The notes: generated from the sequence alone by a model not told the origin. DNA of 64,000 bases from an uncultured Brachyspira sp. (GCF_944388875.1 NZ_CALXKQ010000006.1:42152-106151); one strand, 5' to 3'; counted from the first letter of the stretch, positions 36,320-45,949 are shown. Program-made: numbers and translations.

Positions 36320-38575
36320 ATGGAAATTTACGATATTGAAATGATAAGAAATTTTTATTCAAACTATTCTAATAAAGTTAATAATGTGAAACAAAAATTA
36401 AACAGAGCATTAACATTATCAGAAAAAATATTATACGCTCATTTATATGATGAAAAAAGTATAAAAGATTTTAAAAGAGCAGAAGATTACGCTGATTTCA
36501 GACCAGACAGAGTGGCAATGCAGGATGCTACAGCTCAAATGGCATTACTTCAGTTTATGAACGCTGGAAAAACATCCTCTGCCGTACCTGCTACAATACA
36601 CTGTGATCACTTAATAGAAGCATGCAAAGGTGCTGAAGAAGATTTGAAAAATGCACTTAATATAAATAAAGAAGTTTATAACTTTTTAGAAAGTGTTGCA
36701 AAAAAATACGGACTTGGTTTTTGGGAAGCAGGTTCTGGTATAATACATCAAATAGTGCTAGAAAATTACGCTTTCCCTGCAGGTATGATGATAGGTACAG
36801 ACTCTCATACTCCTAATGCTGGAGGACTTGGAATGCTTGCTATAGGTGTTGGGGGAGCTGATGCTGTTGACGTTATGACTGGAATGGAATGGGAATTAAA
36901 AATACCTAATATAATAGGAGTAAAATTAACAGGTTCTTTAAACGGCTGGGCTAGTGCTAAAGATGTTATATTAAAATTGGCAGGAATTTTGACAGTAAAA
37001 GGCGGTACTAATTCTATTATAGAATATTTCGGAGAAGGTGCTTCTACCCTATCCGCTGCTGGAAAAGCTTCTATATGCAATATGGGTGCTGAAGTAGGAG
37101 CTACTACTTCAATATTTCCTTATGATAATAATATAAAAGAATATTTGATTGCTACAGGACGTGAAGAGGTTGCAAAACTAGCAGAAGAAAATATTAACAA
37201 CTTAAAAGCTGATAAAGAAGTATATGATAACCCAAAAAAATATTATTATAAAATAATAGAAATTAATCTATCCGAATTAGAACCGTACTTAAACGGACCA
37301 TTTACTCCAGATGCTGCATGCACTATAAGTGAGTTTGCTAAAAAAGTAGAAGAAAATAAATACCCTGCTGCTATGGAAGTTGGATTAATAGGGTCTTGTA
37401 CTAATTCTTCCTATCATGATTTGAGTAAAGCTGCTTCTATTGCCCGTCAGGTTATAGATAAAAAATTAAAAGTAAAATCAAAAATAATAATTAATCCAGG
37501 TTCTGAAGCATCATATAATGCTGCTTTAAGAGATGGTATAATAGATGACTTCAAAAAAATAGGTGCTGTTATAATGACTAATGCCTGCGGACCTTGTATA
37601 GGACAATGGGACAGACAAGAGAAAGACAACACAAGAGCAAACTCTATAGTAACATCTTTTAATAGAAACTTTGCAAAACGTGCAGACGGCAATCCTAATA
37701 CTCATGCATTCGTTGCTTCTCCAGAAACTGTAATGGCTTTGAGTATAGCAGGAGATTTAAGATTTAACCCTCTTAAAGATACTCTTACAAATGAAGAAGG
37801 TAAAGAAGTTAAACTCGATGCACCTATGGGAGTAGCTTTACCCAAAAATGGATTAAACACAGAAAATAAGAAAAGACAAAGTTCTCCAGACAGCAGTGTA
37901 GAAATAGTAATAGACAAAGATTCTAAACGCTTACAATTATTAAAGCCTTTTGATAAATTTAATATTGATGATTTTAATAATATGCCTCTCTTAATAAAAG
38001 TAAAAGGTAAATGCACTACAGATCATATATCAATGGCTGGACCTTGGCTTAAATTCAGAGGACATTTAGAAAATATATCAGACAACATGTTAATGGGAGC
38101 TGTTAATTTCTTTAATGATAAAACAAATTCTGTATTCAATCAATTAAATAACAATTATGAAGAAGTTTCAAAAACAGCTAAAGAATACAAGCAAAAAAAC
38201 ATATCATCAGTAGTTGTAGCAGAAGAAAATTACGGAGAAGGTTCGAGCAGGGAACATGCTGCAATGGAGCCTAGATTTTTGAATGTTAAAGCAGTTTTAG
38301 CTAAAAGTTTTGCTAGAATACATGAAACAAACTTAAAAAAACAGGGTATGCTTGCCATAACTTTTAAAGATAAAGATGATTATAATAAAATACAGGAAAA
38401 AGACAAAATAACTATATTAGGACTTGATAATTTTAAGCCTAAACAAAACCTAACTGTTAAACTTATTCATAAAGACGGAAGCGAAGATACATTTGAAGTT
38501 ATGCATACATATAATGAAGCACAGATTGAATGGTTTAAAAACGGCGGGGCTTTGAATACTTTAATGAAAAATTAA
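36320..38575 (+). CDS. Aconitate hydratase
   Basis: This 751-residue protein matches mitochondrial-type aconitases: substrate loop [23 protein letters not shown], the 4Fe-4S cysteines in [13 protein letters not shown] and [14 protein letters not shown], and the C-terminal swivel domain with [17 protein letters not shown]. It isomerises citrate to isocitrate via an oxygen-sensitive cluster. With isocitrate dehydrogenase and citrate synthase at 42.6-45.3 kb it completes a route to 2-oxoglutarate. It probably has its own promoter. AAAGG lies ten bases before the ATG. Confidence 0.93.
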   Translation: MEIYDIEMIRNFYSNYSNKVNNVKQKLNRALTLSEKILYAHLYDEKSIKDFKRAEDYADFRPDRVAMQDATAQMALLQFMNAGKTSSAVPATIHCDHLIEACKGAEEDLKNALNINKEVYNFLESVAKKYGLGFWEAGSGIIHQIVLENYAFPAGMMIGTDSHTPNAGGLGMLAIGVGGADAVDVMTGMEWELKIPNIIGVKLTGSLNGWASAKDVILKLAGILTVKGGTNSIIEYFGEGASTLSAAGKASICNMGAEVGATTSIFPYDNNIKEYLIATGREEVAKLAEENINNLKADKEVYDNPKKYYYKIIEINLSELEPYLNGPFTPDAACTISEFAKKVEENKYPAAMEVGLIGSCTNSSYHDLSKAASIARQVIDKKLKVKSKIIINPGSEASYNAALRDGIIDDFKKIGAVIMTNACGPCIGQWDRQEKDNTRANSIVTSFNRNFAKRADGNPNTHAFVASPETVMALSIAGDLRFNPLKDTLTNEEGKEVKLDAPMGVALPKNGLNTENKKRQSSPDSSVEIVIDKDSKRLQLLKPFDKFNIDDFNNMPLLIKVKGKCTTDHISMAGPWLKFRGHLENISDNMLMGAVNFFNDKTNSVFNQLNNNYEEVSKTAKEYKQKNISSVVVAEENYGEGSSREHAAMEPRFLNVKAVLAKSFARIHETNLKKQGMLAITFKDKDDYNKIQEKDKITILGLDNFKPKQNLTVKLIHKDGSEDTFEVMHTYNEAQIEWFKNGGALNTLMKN

Positions 38576-38665
38576 GTTTAATTTATAAAGTTAATTAATT
38601 GTATGGCATATCTTAAATGTCAGCTTATAAAACATAGTAAGTTATTTATAGATTATATTAAAAAA

Positions 38666-38693
38666 TTGACAAAGTACAATGTTTTACTATAAT
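38666..38693 (+). promoter_or_regulatory. Promoter of the first ankyrin lipoprotein gene
   Basis: TTGACA and TATAAT with a 16-base spacer end 28 bases before the ATG at 38722. Confidence 0.75.
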
Positions 38694-38721
38694 TAGTAAT
38701 ATAAAAATTGGGGATCATTTT

Positions 38722-39795
38722 ATGAAAAAAATAATTATCACAGCTTTAATATTAATTAGTGTAATAAATATAATAAGCTGCGGAGTTGGTAAAAGTGAAA
38801 AAACAAATAATTCAGAAGTAAATAATAATAATAAAGAAATCTATCAGGGATATGCTTCTAATGATATGTGGAGTACATATAAAACTACAATGTTAGAAGA
38901 GGAAGAAAAATTATTTAATGAAATTGATTCTATAAAAGATAAAAAATCTTTCGATGAATGGCAGTCAAAAAATCCGAGTAAATCTTCTTTAGTATTTGCT
39001 ATTGATAAATTTCCTACAGAAGAAAAGGCTATCGAATTAATATCTTATGGTGCTGATGTAAATATGAAAGATGATAATGATAGTAGAACTCCTTTAAAAT
39101 TAGCTTCAGAAAAAGGATATTTGAAACTTGTAAAAGAACTTATCAAACAAGGTGCTGATGTTAATTTTAGAGAAGAATATCAAGCAAATATAGACACTTT
39201 ATATTCTGCAGTAGACTCTGAAAAAAATTATCATTTGGAAGTAGTAAAGGAATTATTAAATGCAGGAGCAGACACTGATATTATTTATGGTACTAAAGAA
39301 GAAAATGAAGATAATATATTATATCCTGCTATAAAAAGATGCGATTTAGAAAAGGTTAAACTTCTTACTGAACATGGAGCAGATATAAATTATTCAAATT
39401 TTGAGTACGGTCCTGTAATTGCTGCTGCTGTTTCTAAAGGATGTATTGATATAGTAAAATATTTAGTTTCTCAAGGTGTTAACCCTGCTATGACATATAC
39501 CAATGGTTATTCATACTCAGGTAAAAGTTATTCATTACTTAATGCTGCAGTGAGAAATAAAACTACAGAAATAGCAGAATATTTAATAGAACAAGGTGCT
39601 GATATTAATACTCAAACTGATAGTGTTTCTGATTTACCTTTAATATTTGTTGCTCTTAGAGCTGAAAATATTGAACTTCTTAAACTTTTGATAGAGAAAG
39701 GTGCAGATACTTCTGTTGTTGATAAAGACGGAAAAACAATTTTTGATTTAGCTAAAGAACAAGGCTATGATGAGATTGCAGCTTTAGAAAAATAA
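38722..39795 (+). CDS. Ankyrin-repeat lipoprotein 1
   Basis: This 357-residue protein has a lipoprotein signal with the lipobox IISC (Cys20) and a short N-rich linker. About six ankyrin repeats follow from residue 90 to the end, for example RTPLKLASEKGYLKLVKEL, and LIEKGADTSVVDKDGKTIF near the C-terminus. It would be tethered to the inner or outer membrane and bind an unknown protein. It is closely related along its whole length to the protein at 40399-41493, an apparent tandem duplication. GGGGATC upstream is a weak ribosome site. Confidence 0.85.
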   Translation: MKKIIITALILISVINIISCGVGKSEKTNNSEVNNNNKEIYQGYASNDMWSTYKTTMLEEEEKLFNEIDSIKDKKSFDEWQSKNPSKSSLVFAIDKFPTEEKAIELISYGADVNMKDDNDSRTPLKLASEKGYLKLVKELIKQGADVNFREEYQANIDTLYSAVDSEKNYHLEVVKELLNAGADTDIIYGTKEENEDNILYPAIKRCDLEKVKLLTEHGADINYSNFEYGPVIAAAVSKGCIDIVKYLVSQGVNPAMTYTNGYSYSGKSYSLLNAAVRNKTTEIAEYLIEQGADINTQTDSVSDLPLIFVALRAENIELLKLLIEKGADTSVVDKDGKTIFDLAKEQGYDEIAALEK

Positions 39796-39796
39796 T

Positions 39797-40070
39797 AGAC
39801 TTGTTTCAAAACTAATTTACTAAATATTTACACTGTTTAATTTTTAGTATTTTTAAATTTATAATTGGGGCTTTGCCCCCGCTGTGCGTGCCTTCGGCAA
39901 CCCCAGTTCTTTTGGACGCTGTCCGCCTTCGGTGTGGCACAAAGAACCAAAAAGACTGCAATTTTATACATTAAAATTAATTATTATACAATATATAAAA
40001 CATAGTTTATAGCTAAAATTATTTTGAAAATTACACAACTAATTTTGTCAAGTACTTGTGAAACAAGTCT
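39797..40070 (+). repeat. MITE-like repeat element, copy A
   Basis: This 274-bp non-coding element has terminal inverted repeats AGACTTGTTTCA at the left and its complement at the right (TGAAACAAGTCT). A strikingly G+C-rich core lies at 39867-39955, including GGGGCTTTGCCCCC and two CCTTCGG words. It sits right after ankyrin lipoprotein 1. Two relatives, B and C, flank the gene at 46.4 kb. There is no open reading frame, so any movement would need help in trans. Confidence 0.65.
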
Positions 40071-40112
40071 AATATAAGTGATCCGACAGAATTACATAGA
40101 AATAAATAATAA

Positions 40113-40187
40113 AGTGAGAAAAAGCCCCATCAATAATTTATTATTGATGGGCTTATAGGCTTTTTCGAGCATAACAACAATAAATAA
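40113..40187 (+). repeat. Hairpin repeat with GAGCATAACAACAATAA tail
   Basis: AAGCCCCATCAATAAT and its near-complement form a long hairpin, followed by GGCTTTTTCGAGCATAACA. The right half recurs at 53297-53347 upstream of serA with few changes. It may work as a terminator here. Confidence 0.6.
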
Positions 40188-40235
40188 AAAATTGAGAAGC
40201 TGGCAGATTTAATTGTCAGCTATATTTAAAAATAA

Positions 40236-40334
40236 AAAATCGAGCATCTGTCAGCTTTAGCTGATAGATATTTTAAGGCGAGATTTTTTATATATAATAA
40301 TAAGTTTATCGCTAGCAGCAATAAGAAATTAATG
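40236..40334 (+). repeat. Hairpin repeat (AAAAAATCGAGC type), copy 1
   Basis: AAAAAATCGAGC is followed by ATCTGTCAGCT and AGCTGATAGAT as a near-perfect hairpin, then GGCGAG and GTTTATCGCTAGCA. A shorter relative follows the second ankyrin gene at 41505-41592. Confidence 0.55.
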
Positions 40335-40398
40335 TTTTCTTTACTTTTATATTTAGTTGTGATATGATAATAAAAAATAATAATTAAGGGGTAATTAA

Positions 40399-41493
40399 AT
40401 GAAAAAATTAATTATAACAGCTTTAATATTAATAAGTATAATAAGCTGTAATTCTAAAAAAACTGATAATACAGAAGTAACTACATATACTAATGCCATT
40501 AATACCAATAATACAGAAATATCTAATAATGATGAATATGTTGAAGATAATAATACTGAAGAAATTAATACTGATACTGCCGAAATTAGTGAAGTACCAG
40601 GATGGGATTTAGAGGCTTTTAATGATCTTAAAAATGTAAAGGATGCACAATCTTTAAAAAGCTTTGAAGAGAAACATGGAGAAAGAAGTTTAATAATGGC
40701 ATTACAATACGGTGATAAAAAAATGGTTACTCAATTACTTTCTTACGGTGTTAATGTTGATCAGACTTATGTTGATAATGATAGTCCATTAAAAACAGCT
40801 TCTGCAAAGGGAGATTTAGAACTTGTAAAAGAGTTTATAAAAAGAGGGGCAGATGTTAATTTTAGAGGAGAAGGAAATATTGATGCTTTACATTCAGCAG
40901 TAATGTCTACAAATGAAAATAGTTTAAAAATAATGAAAGAATTATTAGATGCAGGTGCTGAAGTAGATATTGAGTACGGCTGGGAAGAACCTTTTCCTAT
41001 ATTATTTGAAACAATTGGATATGTTGGAGAATCAAAATGTGATTTAGATAAATTTAAAATGCTTGCTGAATATGGAGCTGATATAAATTATGTTGATAAT
41101 TATGGCTATCCTTTAATTCGTTATGCTGTTCAGTCAGGCTGTTTGGATATAGTAAAATATTTAGTTTCAAAAGGAATTGACCCTGCTATGAAATATGAAC
41201 TTAAAGAATACTATCCAAATGTAAATATTTCATTATTGGCTAGTACTCTTTATAATAGTGATACTTTAATGGCAAAATATTTAATAGAGCAAGATGCAGA
41301 TGTAAATACTCCTACACCTTCAGAAGATGGTTATCCTTTACTGCTTCAGGCTATTGACAATGGAAAAACAGAGCTTGTTAAACTTTTAATAGAGAATGGA
41401 GCAGACACTACAGTTGTAAACAAGGAAAATAAGACGGTATTTGATATAGCTAGAGAAAAAGGTTATGATGATATATTAGCTTTAGAAAAATAA
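40399..41493 (+). CDS. Ankyrin-repeat lipoprotein 2
   Basis: This 364-residue paralog of the protein at 38722-39795 has the same MKK-I-ITALILIS signal, lipobox IISC (Cys17), an N/T/E-rich linker and about six ankyrin repeats. These include SPLKTASAKGDLELVKEF and LIENGADTTVVNKENKTVF. The C-termini are nearly identical in spacing (GYDDILALEK against GYDEIAALEK). The role is unknown; secreted ankyrin proteins usually bind envelope or host proteins. AAGGGG lies before the ATG. It is separated from its paralog by about 600 bases of repeats. Confidence 0.85.
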   Translation: MKKLIITALILISIISCNSKKTDNTEVTTYTNAINTNNTEISNNDEYVEDNNTEEINTDTAEISEVPGWDLEAFNDLKNVKDAQSLKSFEEKHGERSLIMALQYGDKKMVTQLLSYGVNVDQTYVDNDSPLKTASAKGDLELVKEFIKRGADVNFRGEGNIDALHSAVMSTNENSLKIMKELLDAGAEVDIEYGWEEPFPILFETIGYVGESKCDLDKFKMLAEYGADINYVDNYGYPLIRYAVQSGCLDIVKYLVSKGIDPAMKYELKEYYPNVNISLLASTLYNSDTLMAKYLIEQDADVNTPTPSEDGYPLLLQAIDNGKTELVKLLIENGADTTVVNKENKTVFDIAREKGYDDILALEK

Positions 41494-41504
41494 TAAAAAT
41501 TAAA

Positions 41505-41592
41505 AAATCGAGCTGCTGATAACTTTAGTTGTCAAGCGAGTTTATCACTAGCAATAATAAAAGCGAGCATAACAACAATAAAAGACTTTAGA
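41505..41592 (+). repeat. Hairpin repeat (AAAAAATCGAGC type), copy 2
   Basis: The copy reads AAAAAATCGAGC, then TGATAAC and GTTGTCA as a hairpin, then GCGAGTTTATCACTAGCA and GCGAGCATAACAACAATAA. It links the two hairpin-repeat types in one place. Confidence 0.55.
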
Positions 41593-41621
41593 AAAATAAT
41601 AAATTATAATATAATGAAATT

Positions 41622-42539
41622 ATGAGTGAAACAAAAAATATTAATGTATTAAATGATTATTTTGTGAGATATCTATTCTCATCTAAAGACAGTAATCTTA
41701 TATTACTAGATTTTATTAATTCAACAATGCTTGATTCTGGCATGAAAACTTTTAGAAGTGTAGAAATTCTTACTCCGTCGCCAAAGGCGGGCAGTCGCCT
41801 TAATTATAAAGAGAATTACGAGGATAAAGAAAGTATAGCACCGAAGGTGGCACGCAAGGTGGACAGATGTCGCAGACGCCCTGATGTTAAATGCATTACT
41901 CAAAATGGAACTGTTGTTATTATAGAAATACAATTACAAGGCAATTCAAGATTTCCAGAACGCATATTATATTATTGGGCTTCCAATTACAGTAAATTAT
42001 TAAAACATGGTGAAAAATATGATGCTCTTACCCCAGTAATAAGTATTAATTTACTTGATTTCAATTTAGATGAATCTGATAATATACATTCCTGCTATAT
42101 GATTTATGATACTAATAATAAAAGACTTCTTACAGATCATTTGCAGATACATATAATAGAATTAAAAAAGTTTAAATATAATTTACTCAAGCCTGATTTG
42201 AATTGCTGGCTTAAATTTTTTACTATGAAAGATAATAAGGAGGCAATTATGTCTGAATTAGTTAAAGAAAAACCTATAATGGAAGAAGTACAAAAAAGAT
42301 ATAACAACTTCATAAAAGATAGGCTAATGATGAACGAATATGATAAAAGACAGGCATATCTATATGGAAATCAAATAATGCTTGAAGAAGAACGAAGATT
42401 AGGAAAAGAAGAAGGTATTAAAGAAGGTATTAAAGAAAACCAAATAACAACAGCAAGAAATATGAAAAATGATAAAATAGATTTCAATACTATTTCTAAA
42501 TATACTGGATTAAGTGTAGAAGAAATAGAAAAATTGTGA
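41622..42539 (+). CDS. Rpn/PD-(D/E)XK nuclease-family protein with in-frame repeat insertions
   Basis: This 305-residue protein belongs to the Rpn/PDDEXK transposase-like family. The start NVLNDYFVRYLFSSKDSN is typical; the nuclease core has Asp88 (PDVKC), then Glu102 and Gln104 (IEIQLQG). SCYMIYDTNN and a C-terminal KEEGIKEG helix follow. Family members are linked to RecA-independent recombination. Two G+C-rich segments (41775-41800 and 41839-41881) are inserted just before the active site, adding SPKAGSRL and PKVARKVDRCRRR without breaking frame. Activity is therefore uncertain. Confidence 0.8.
   Translation: MSETKNINVLNDYFVRYLFSSKDSNLILLDFINSTMLDSGMKTFRSVEILTPSPKAGSRLNYKENYEDKESIAPKVARKVDRCRRRPDVKCITQNGTVVIIEIQLQGNSRFPERILYYWASNYSKLLKHGEKYDALTPVISINLLDFNLDESDNIHSCYMIYDTNNKRLLTDHLQIHIIELKKFKYNLLKPDLNCWLKFFTMKDNKEAIMSELVKEKPIMEEVQKRYNNFIKDRLMMNEYDKRQAYLYGNQIMLEEERRLGKEEGIKEGIKENQITTARNMKNDKIDFNTISKYTGLSVEEIEKL
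41775..41800 (+). repeat. G+C-rich insertion 1 within the Rpn gene
   Basis: This short G+C-rich, hairpin-forming segment (GCC AAA GGC and GGCG/CGCC words) encodes SPKAGSRL, absent from the usual family pattern between ILTP and NYKEN. Confidence 0.5.
41839..41881 (+). repeat. G+C-rich insertion 2 within the Rpn gene
   Basis: ACCGAAGGTGGCACGCAAGG and the following GTGGACAG share words with the complement of the core of repeat element A (ACCGAAGGCGGACAGCG). It encodes a basic PKVARKVDRCRRR segment. Confidence 0.5.
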
Positions 42540-42636
42540 AATTTTTATTAATAGATATAAATACTTATTTATTATAATATAATAAAATCAATTTCATTTA
42601 TAACAATAAATTAATTAAAAGTAATAGGATTTTAAT

Positions 42637-43896
42637 ATGAGCAAATTAGAAATGAAAAATGGTAAATTAATAGTACCAAATAAAGTAACGATACCTTTTA
42701 TAGAAGGTGACGGAGTCGGAGCAGAAATTACACCTGTTTCACAAATGATAGTAAATGAAGCTGTAAAAAAAGCATATAACGGTGAAAAATCTATAGAATG
42801 GAAGGAAGTGCTTGCTGGAGATAAGGCACAAAAAGAATTAGGTACTCCCCTTCCTGATGACACCATAAATATTTTTAAGGAATATCTCATAGGTATAAAA
42901 GGACCTTTAACTACTCCTGTTGGAGAGGGAATGCGTTCTTTAAATGTAACACTTAGACAGACTTTAGATTTATATGTATGTTTAAGACCTGTAAGATGGT
43001 TTAAAGGAACTGATTCCCCTATAAAAAATCCAAGTAAAGTTAATATGGTAGTATTTAGAGAAAATACAGAAGATATATATGCTGGCATAGAGTGGAAGAC
43101 TGGCACAGAAGAGGCTAAGAAATTTTATAACTTCCTAAAAAATGAAATGGGAATAACAAAGGTAAGATTCCCAGAAACTTCATCTTTCGGAGTAAAACCT
43201 GTATCAGAAGAAGGTTCTAAAAGGCTTATACGCTCTGCTATAGAATATGCCATTGAAAACAAACTTCCTTCTGTAACATTAGTTCATAAAGGAAATATAA
43301 TGAAGTTTACTGAAGGAGGATTTAAAAAATACGGATATGAACTTGCAAGAAAAGAATTTGCCAATGAAACTTTCACTATGGAAGAATATGGTGAAATAAA
43401 AAAAGAGTTTGGAGAAGATAAAGCAAAAGCAAAATTAAAAGAAGCCAAAGAAAACGGAAAAATCATAATAAAAGATAATATTGCGGATGCTTTTTTGCAA
43501 AACACATTGTTAAAACCTGAAGATTTTTCAGTAATAGCTACATTAAACTTAAACGGTGATTATATATCGGATCAATTAGCAGCAATGGTTGGAGGAATCG
43601 GTATAGCACCGGGCGGAAATATCAATTACAAAACAGGTCATGCTATTTTTGAAGCAACACATGGTACTGCACCTGATATAGCAGGAAAAAATAAAGCTAA
43701 TCCTTGTTCTTTAGTACTTTCTTCTGTTATGGCATTAGAGTATATTAATATGAACAAGGCTTCTGAGTTAATCATAAATGCATTAGAAAGATCTTTTGAA
43801 AGCGGATATGCTACTGAAGATTTGGCTAGCTTTATGAATAATGGAGTATCGCTTGGTACCAAAGAGTTTGGAGAAAAGATAATTTCTCTATTATAA
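42637..43896 (+). CDS. icd: Isocitrate dehydrogenase (NADP+ type)
   Basis: This 419-residue protein aligns with E. coli-type Icd: VTIPFIEGDGVGAEIT, phosphorylation-loop-like RSLNVTLRQTLDLYVCLRPV, FRENTEDIYAGIEW, LVHKGNIMKFTEGGFKKYGY, and NLNGDYISDQLAAMVGGIGI then FEATHGTAPDIAGK. It oxidises isocitrate to 2-oxoglutarate in the cytoplasm. It is followed by citrate synthase after 58 bases and probably shares its transcript. The cofactor is inferred from family similarity. Confidence 0.93.
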   Translation: MSKLEMKNGKLIVPNKVTIPFIEGDGVGAEITPVSQMIVNEAVKKAYNGEKSIEWKEVLAGDKAQKELGTPLPDDTINIFKEYLIGIKGPLTTPVGEGMRSLNVTLRQTLDLYVCLRPVRWFKGTDSPIKNPSKVNMVVFRENTEDIYAGIEWKTGTEEAKKFYNFLKNEMGITKVRFPETSSFGVKPVSEEGSKRLIRSAIEYAIENKLPSVTLVHKGNIMKFTEGGFKKYGYELARKEFANETFTMEEYGEIKKEFGEDKAKAKLKEAKENGKIIIKDNIADAFLQNTLLKPEDFSVIATLNLNGDYISDQLAAMVGGIGIAPGGNINYKTGHAIFEATHGTAPDIAGKNKANPCSLVLSSVMALEYINMNKASELIINALERSFESGYATEDLASFMNNGVSLGTKEFGEKIISLL

Positions 43897-43954
43897 TTAA
43901 AAACAAACATTATATTTTATAAACTAAAAAAATAATTTTAAAAGGAGTTTATTC

Positions 43955-45298
43955 ATGAGAAAAGAATATTTACTTTATAAGCTGTACGATCATTCTAGTA
44001 AACGTATAAAGATAGATAGTGAGCTTTTTCAGAAATATAATGTAAAAAAAGGCTTAAGAAATGAAGACGGTACTGGTGTATTAGTAGGGCTTACTAATGT
44101 TGGGGACGTTGTAGGATATGAGAAGGATGCAGAAGGTAATGTTTATCCAATAGACGGAAAATTGTATTATAGAGGATACAGTATAAATGATATAGCAGAT
44201 GATATATTAAAAAATAAGCGTTTAGGTTATGAGGAGATATGTTATCTTCTTCTTTCTGGAAAATTGCCTGATGAAGAAAGACTTAACTCTTTTAAAGAAC
44301 TTATATCAGATAATATGTATTTAGATAAGAAAACTATTATGAATATAATTGATTTGGAAGGTCAGAATATTATGAATATATTATCAAGAAGTGTACTTGA
44401 AATGTATATTCATGATCCTAATCCTGAAGATTTATCATTAGAAAACTTAATGCTTCAGTCTATACAATTAATAGCAAGGTTTCCTGCTGTTATTGCCTAT
44501 GCTTATAATATGTATAAGTATAGTGTATCTCAGAAATATTTAACTATAACATTGCCTAAGCCAAAATATTCCATAGCCGAAAACTTTTTATATATGTTAA
44601 AACAGGAATTTACTCCATTAGAAGCTAGAATGCTGGATTTACTTTTAATTCTTCATGCTGATCATGGCGGCGGTAATAATTCAACATTTACAGTGCGTGT
44701 AACAAGCTCTGCAAGAACAGATACATATTCAAGTATATCAGCAGGTATAGGTTCTCTTAAAGGAGATTTGCATGGAGGGGCTAATGCAAAAGTAATGGAT
44801 ATGTTTATACATTTAAAAGAAGCTATAGATGATTGGGAAGATAAAAATGAAATAGATGATTATTTAATAAAAATGCTTAATAAAGATGCTTATGATAACA
44901 GCGGATTAATTTATGGCATGGGACATGCTGTTTATACATTATCTGACCCTAGGGCTGTTATATTAAAAGATTTGGCACGTCAGCTCGCTAAAGAAAAGAA
45001 AAAAGAATGCGAACTTGAATTTTTAGAGCTTATAGAAGAAAGAGCAGTAGAATGCTTTATGAAAGTAAAAGGAGATAAAAAAAGAGTTTGTGCCAATGTA
45101 GACCTTTATTCTGGATTCATATATGATATGCTTGGAATACCTCAGGAAATTTATACTCCCCTATTTGCTATGTCAAGAATTGTAGGATGGTGTGCCCATA
45201 GAATAGAAGAACTTAATTTCGATGACAGAAGAATAATAAGACCTGCATATAAAAATGTTATTGAACCTCAGGAATTCGTTAGTATGTCTGAAAGATAA
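43955..45298 (+). CDS. Citrate synthase
   Basis: This 447-residue protein condenses acetyl-CoA and oxaloacetate. Motifs are KLYYRGYSINDIADD, LHADHGGGNNSTFT (catalytic His), SLKGDLHGGANAKVMDM (second His), YGMGHAVYTLSDPRA, and VDLYSGFIYDMLGIP with the catalytic Asp. The sequence is of the longer type seen in anaerobes and spirochaetes, with an N-terminal extension. AAAGGAG precedes the ATG. It ends the icd operon and is followed by a strong terminator. Confidence 0.92.
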   Translation: MRKEYLLYKLYDHSSKRIKIDSELFQKYNVKKGLRNEDGTGVLVGLTNVGDVVGYEKDAEGNVYPIDGKLYYRGYSINDIADDILKNKRLGYEEICYLLLSGKLPDEERLNSFKELISDNMYLDKKTIMNIIDLEGQNIMNILSRSVLEMYIHDPNPEDLSLENLMLQSIQLIARFPAVIAYAYNMYKYSVSQKYLTITLPKPKYSIAENFLYMLKQEFTPLEARMLDLLLILHADHGGGNNSTFTVRVTSSARTDTYSSISAGIGSLKGDLHGGANAKVMDMFIHLKEAIDDWEDKNEIDDYLIKMLNKDAYDNSGLIYGMGHAVYTLSDPRAVILKDLARQLAKEKKKECELEFLELIEERAVECFMKVKGDKKRVCANVDLYSGFIYDMLGIPQEIYTPLFAMSRIVGWCAHRIEELNFDDRRIIRPAYKNVIEPQEFVSMSER

Positions 45299-45319
45299 TA
45301 ATTTTTATATTTTGTAATT

Positions 45320-45353
45320 AAAAACGGACTTTATTTTTTAAGTCCGTTTTTTA
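45320..45353 (+). terminator. Intrinsic terminator of icd-citrate synthase
   Basis: AAAACGGACTT and AAGTCCGTTTT form a perfect 11-bp stem with a 7-base loop, followed by TTTT. Confidence 0.92.
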
Positions 45354-45359
45354 TGCAAA

Positions 45360-45396
45360 AAAATTACAGGATATTAAGAATTAACCTAATATCCTG
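45360..45396 (-). terminator. Intrinsic terminator of the PepSY-like gene
   Basis: On the minus strand CAGGATATTA and TAATATCCTG form a perfect 10-bp stem, followed by TAATTTTTTT. Confidence 0.88.
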
Positions 45397-45421
45397 CTTT
45401 GTATATGGGATGGAAAGTAAA

Positions 45422-45847
45422 TCAATCGTCAAATTTCTGTCCTATTAATTGCCCATCAGCAGATATATAAAGCTCCATCATATTGTTTAGCTTTATTTCA
45501 TAAGTACCCCATTTTTTTTCAGCACTAATAATAACAGTTTGTGGATATGTATTTCTTATTGTATTTGCTACATTAGGCGGAAATACATTATAAGGTATCC
45601 CCACATATTCTGCATCTATTTCATTCCAATCTCCGTTATATAAAAAATCGATTTTTATTCCATTTGATAATTCCACTTCAAATTTTCCGTCATCGCTTTC
45701 TACATACCAAATTTGGGCATCTGAAAAATTCTGAGCTATAAACTGCCTAGCCCTTTCAGGCAAAGATTCTGCAGGTATAACCCAATCTGCAAACAAGCTG
45801 CTAAAGGAGATCATTGTTAATATAATTATGACTTTCAATATTCTCAT
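45422..45847 (-). CDS. Exported PepSY-like (DUF2874) protein
   Basis: This 141-residue protein has a signal peptide (to about residue 20, SSLFA) followed by two copies of the PepSY-like fold. The first is LPERARQFIAQNFSDAQIWYVE with FEVELSNGIKIDF; the second is VANTIRNTYPQTVIISAEKK with YEIKLNNMMELY. Such small periplasmic proteins are common and uncharacterised. The ATG at 45847 is chosen because GGAGG lies six bases upstream; a TTG two codons earlier is the alternative. It is a single-gene unit with its own terminator. Confidence 0.8.
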   Translation of the reverse strand: MRILKVIIILTMISFSSLFADWVIPAESLPERARQFIAQNFSDAQIWYVESDDGKFEVELSNGIKIDFLYNGDWNEIDAEYVGIPYNVFPPNVANTIRNTYPQTVIISAEKKWGTYEIKLNNMMELYISADGQLIGQKFDD

Positions 45848-45949
45848 AAACAACCTCCCCCTCTTTCTTTATACCTATAGTATATCATATTTTAAATTAT
45901 ATGTCAATATTTTTTACAAATATTTTACTTCTTATTTACAACTAAAAAT

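Noticed and set aside
36805..37080. Antisense frame within aconitase
   Set aside because: It is a shadow frame over the iron-sulfur enzyme gene with no independent support.
42615..43106. 163-codon minus-strand frame opposite isocitrate dehydrogenase
   Set aside because: It is fully contained in the antisense of a conserved enzyme gene and has no motif or ribosome site.
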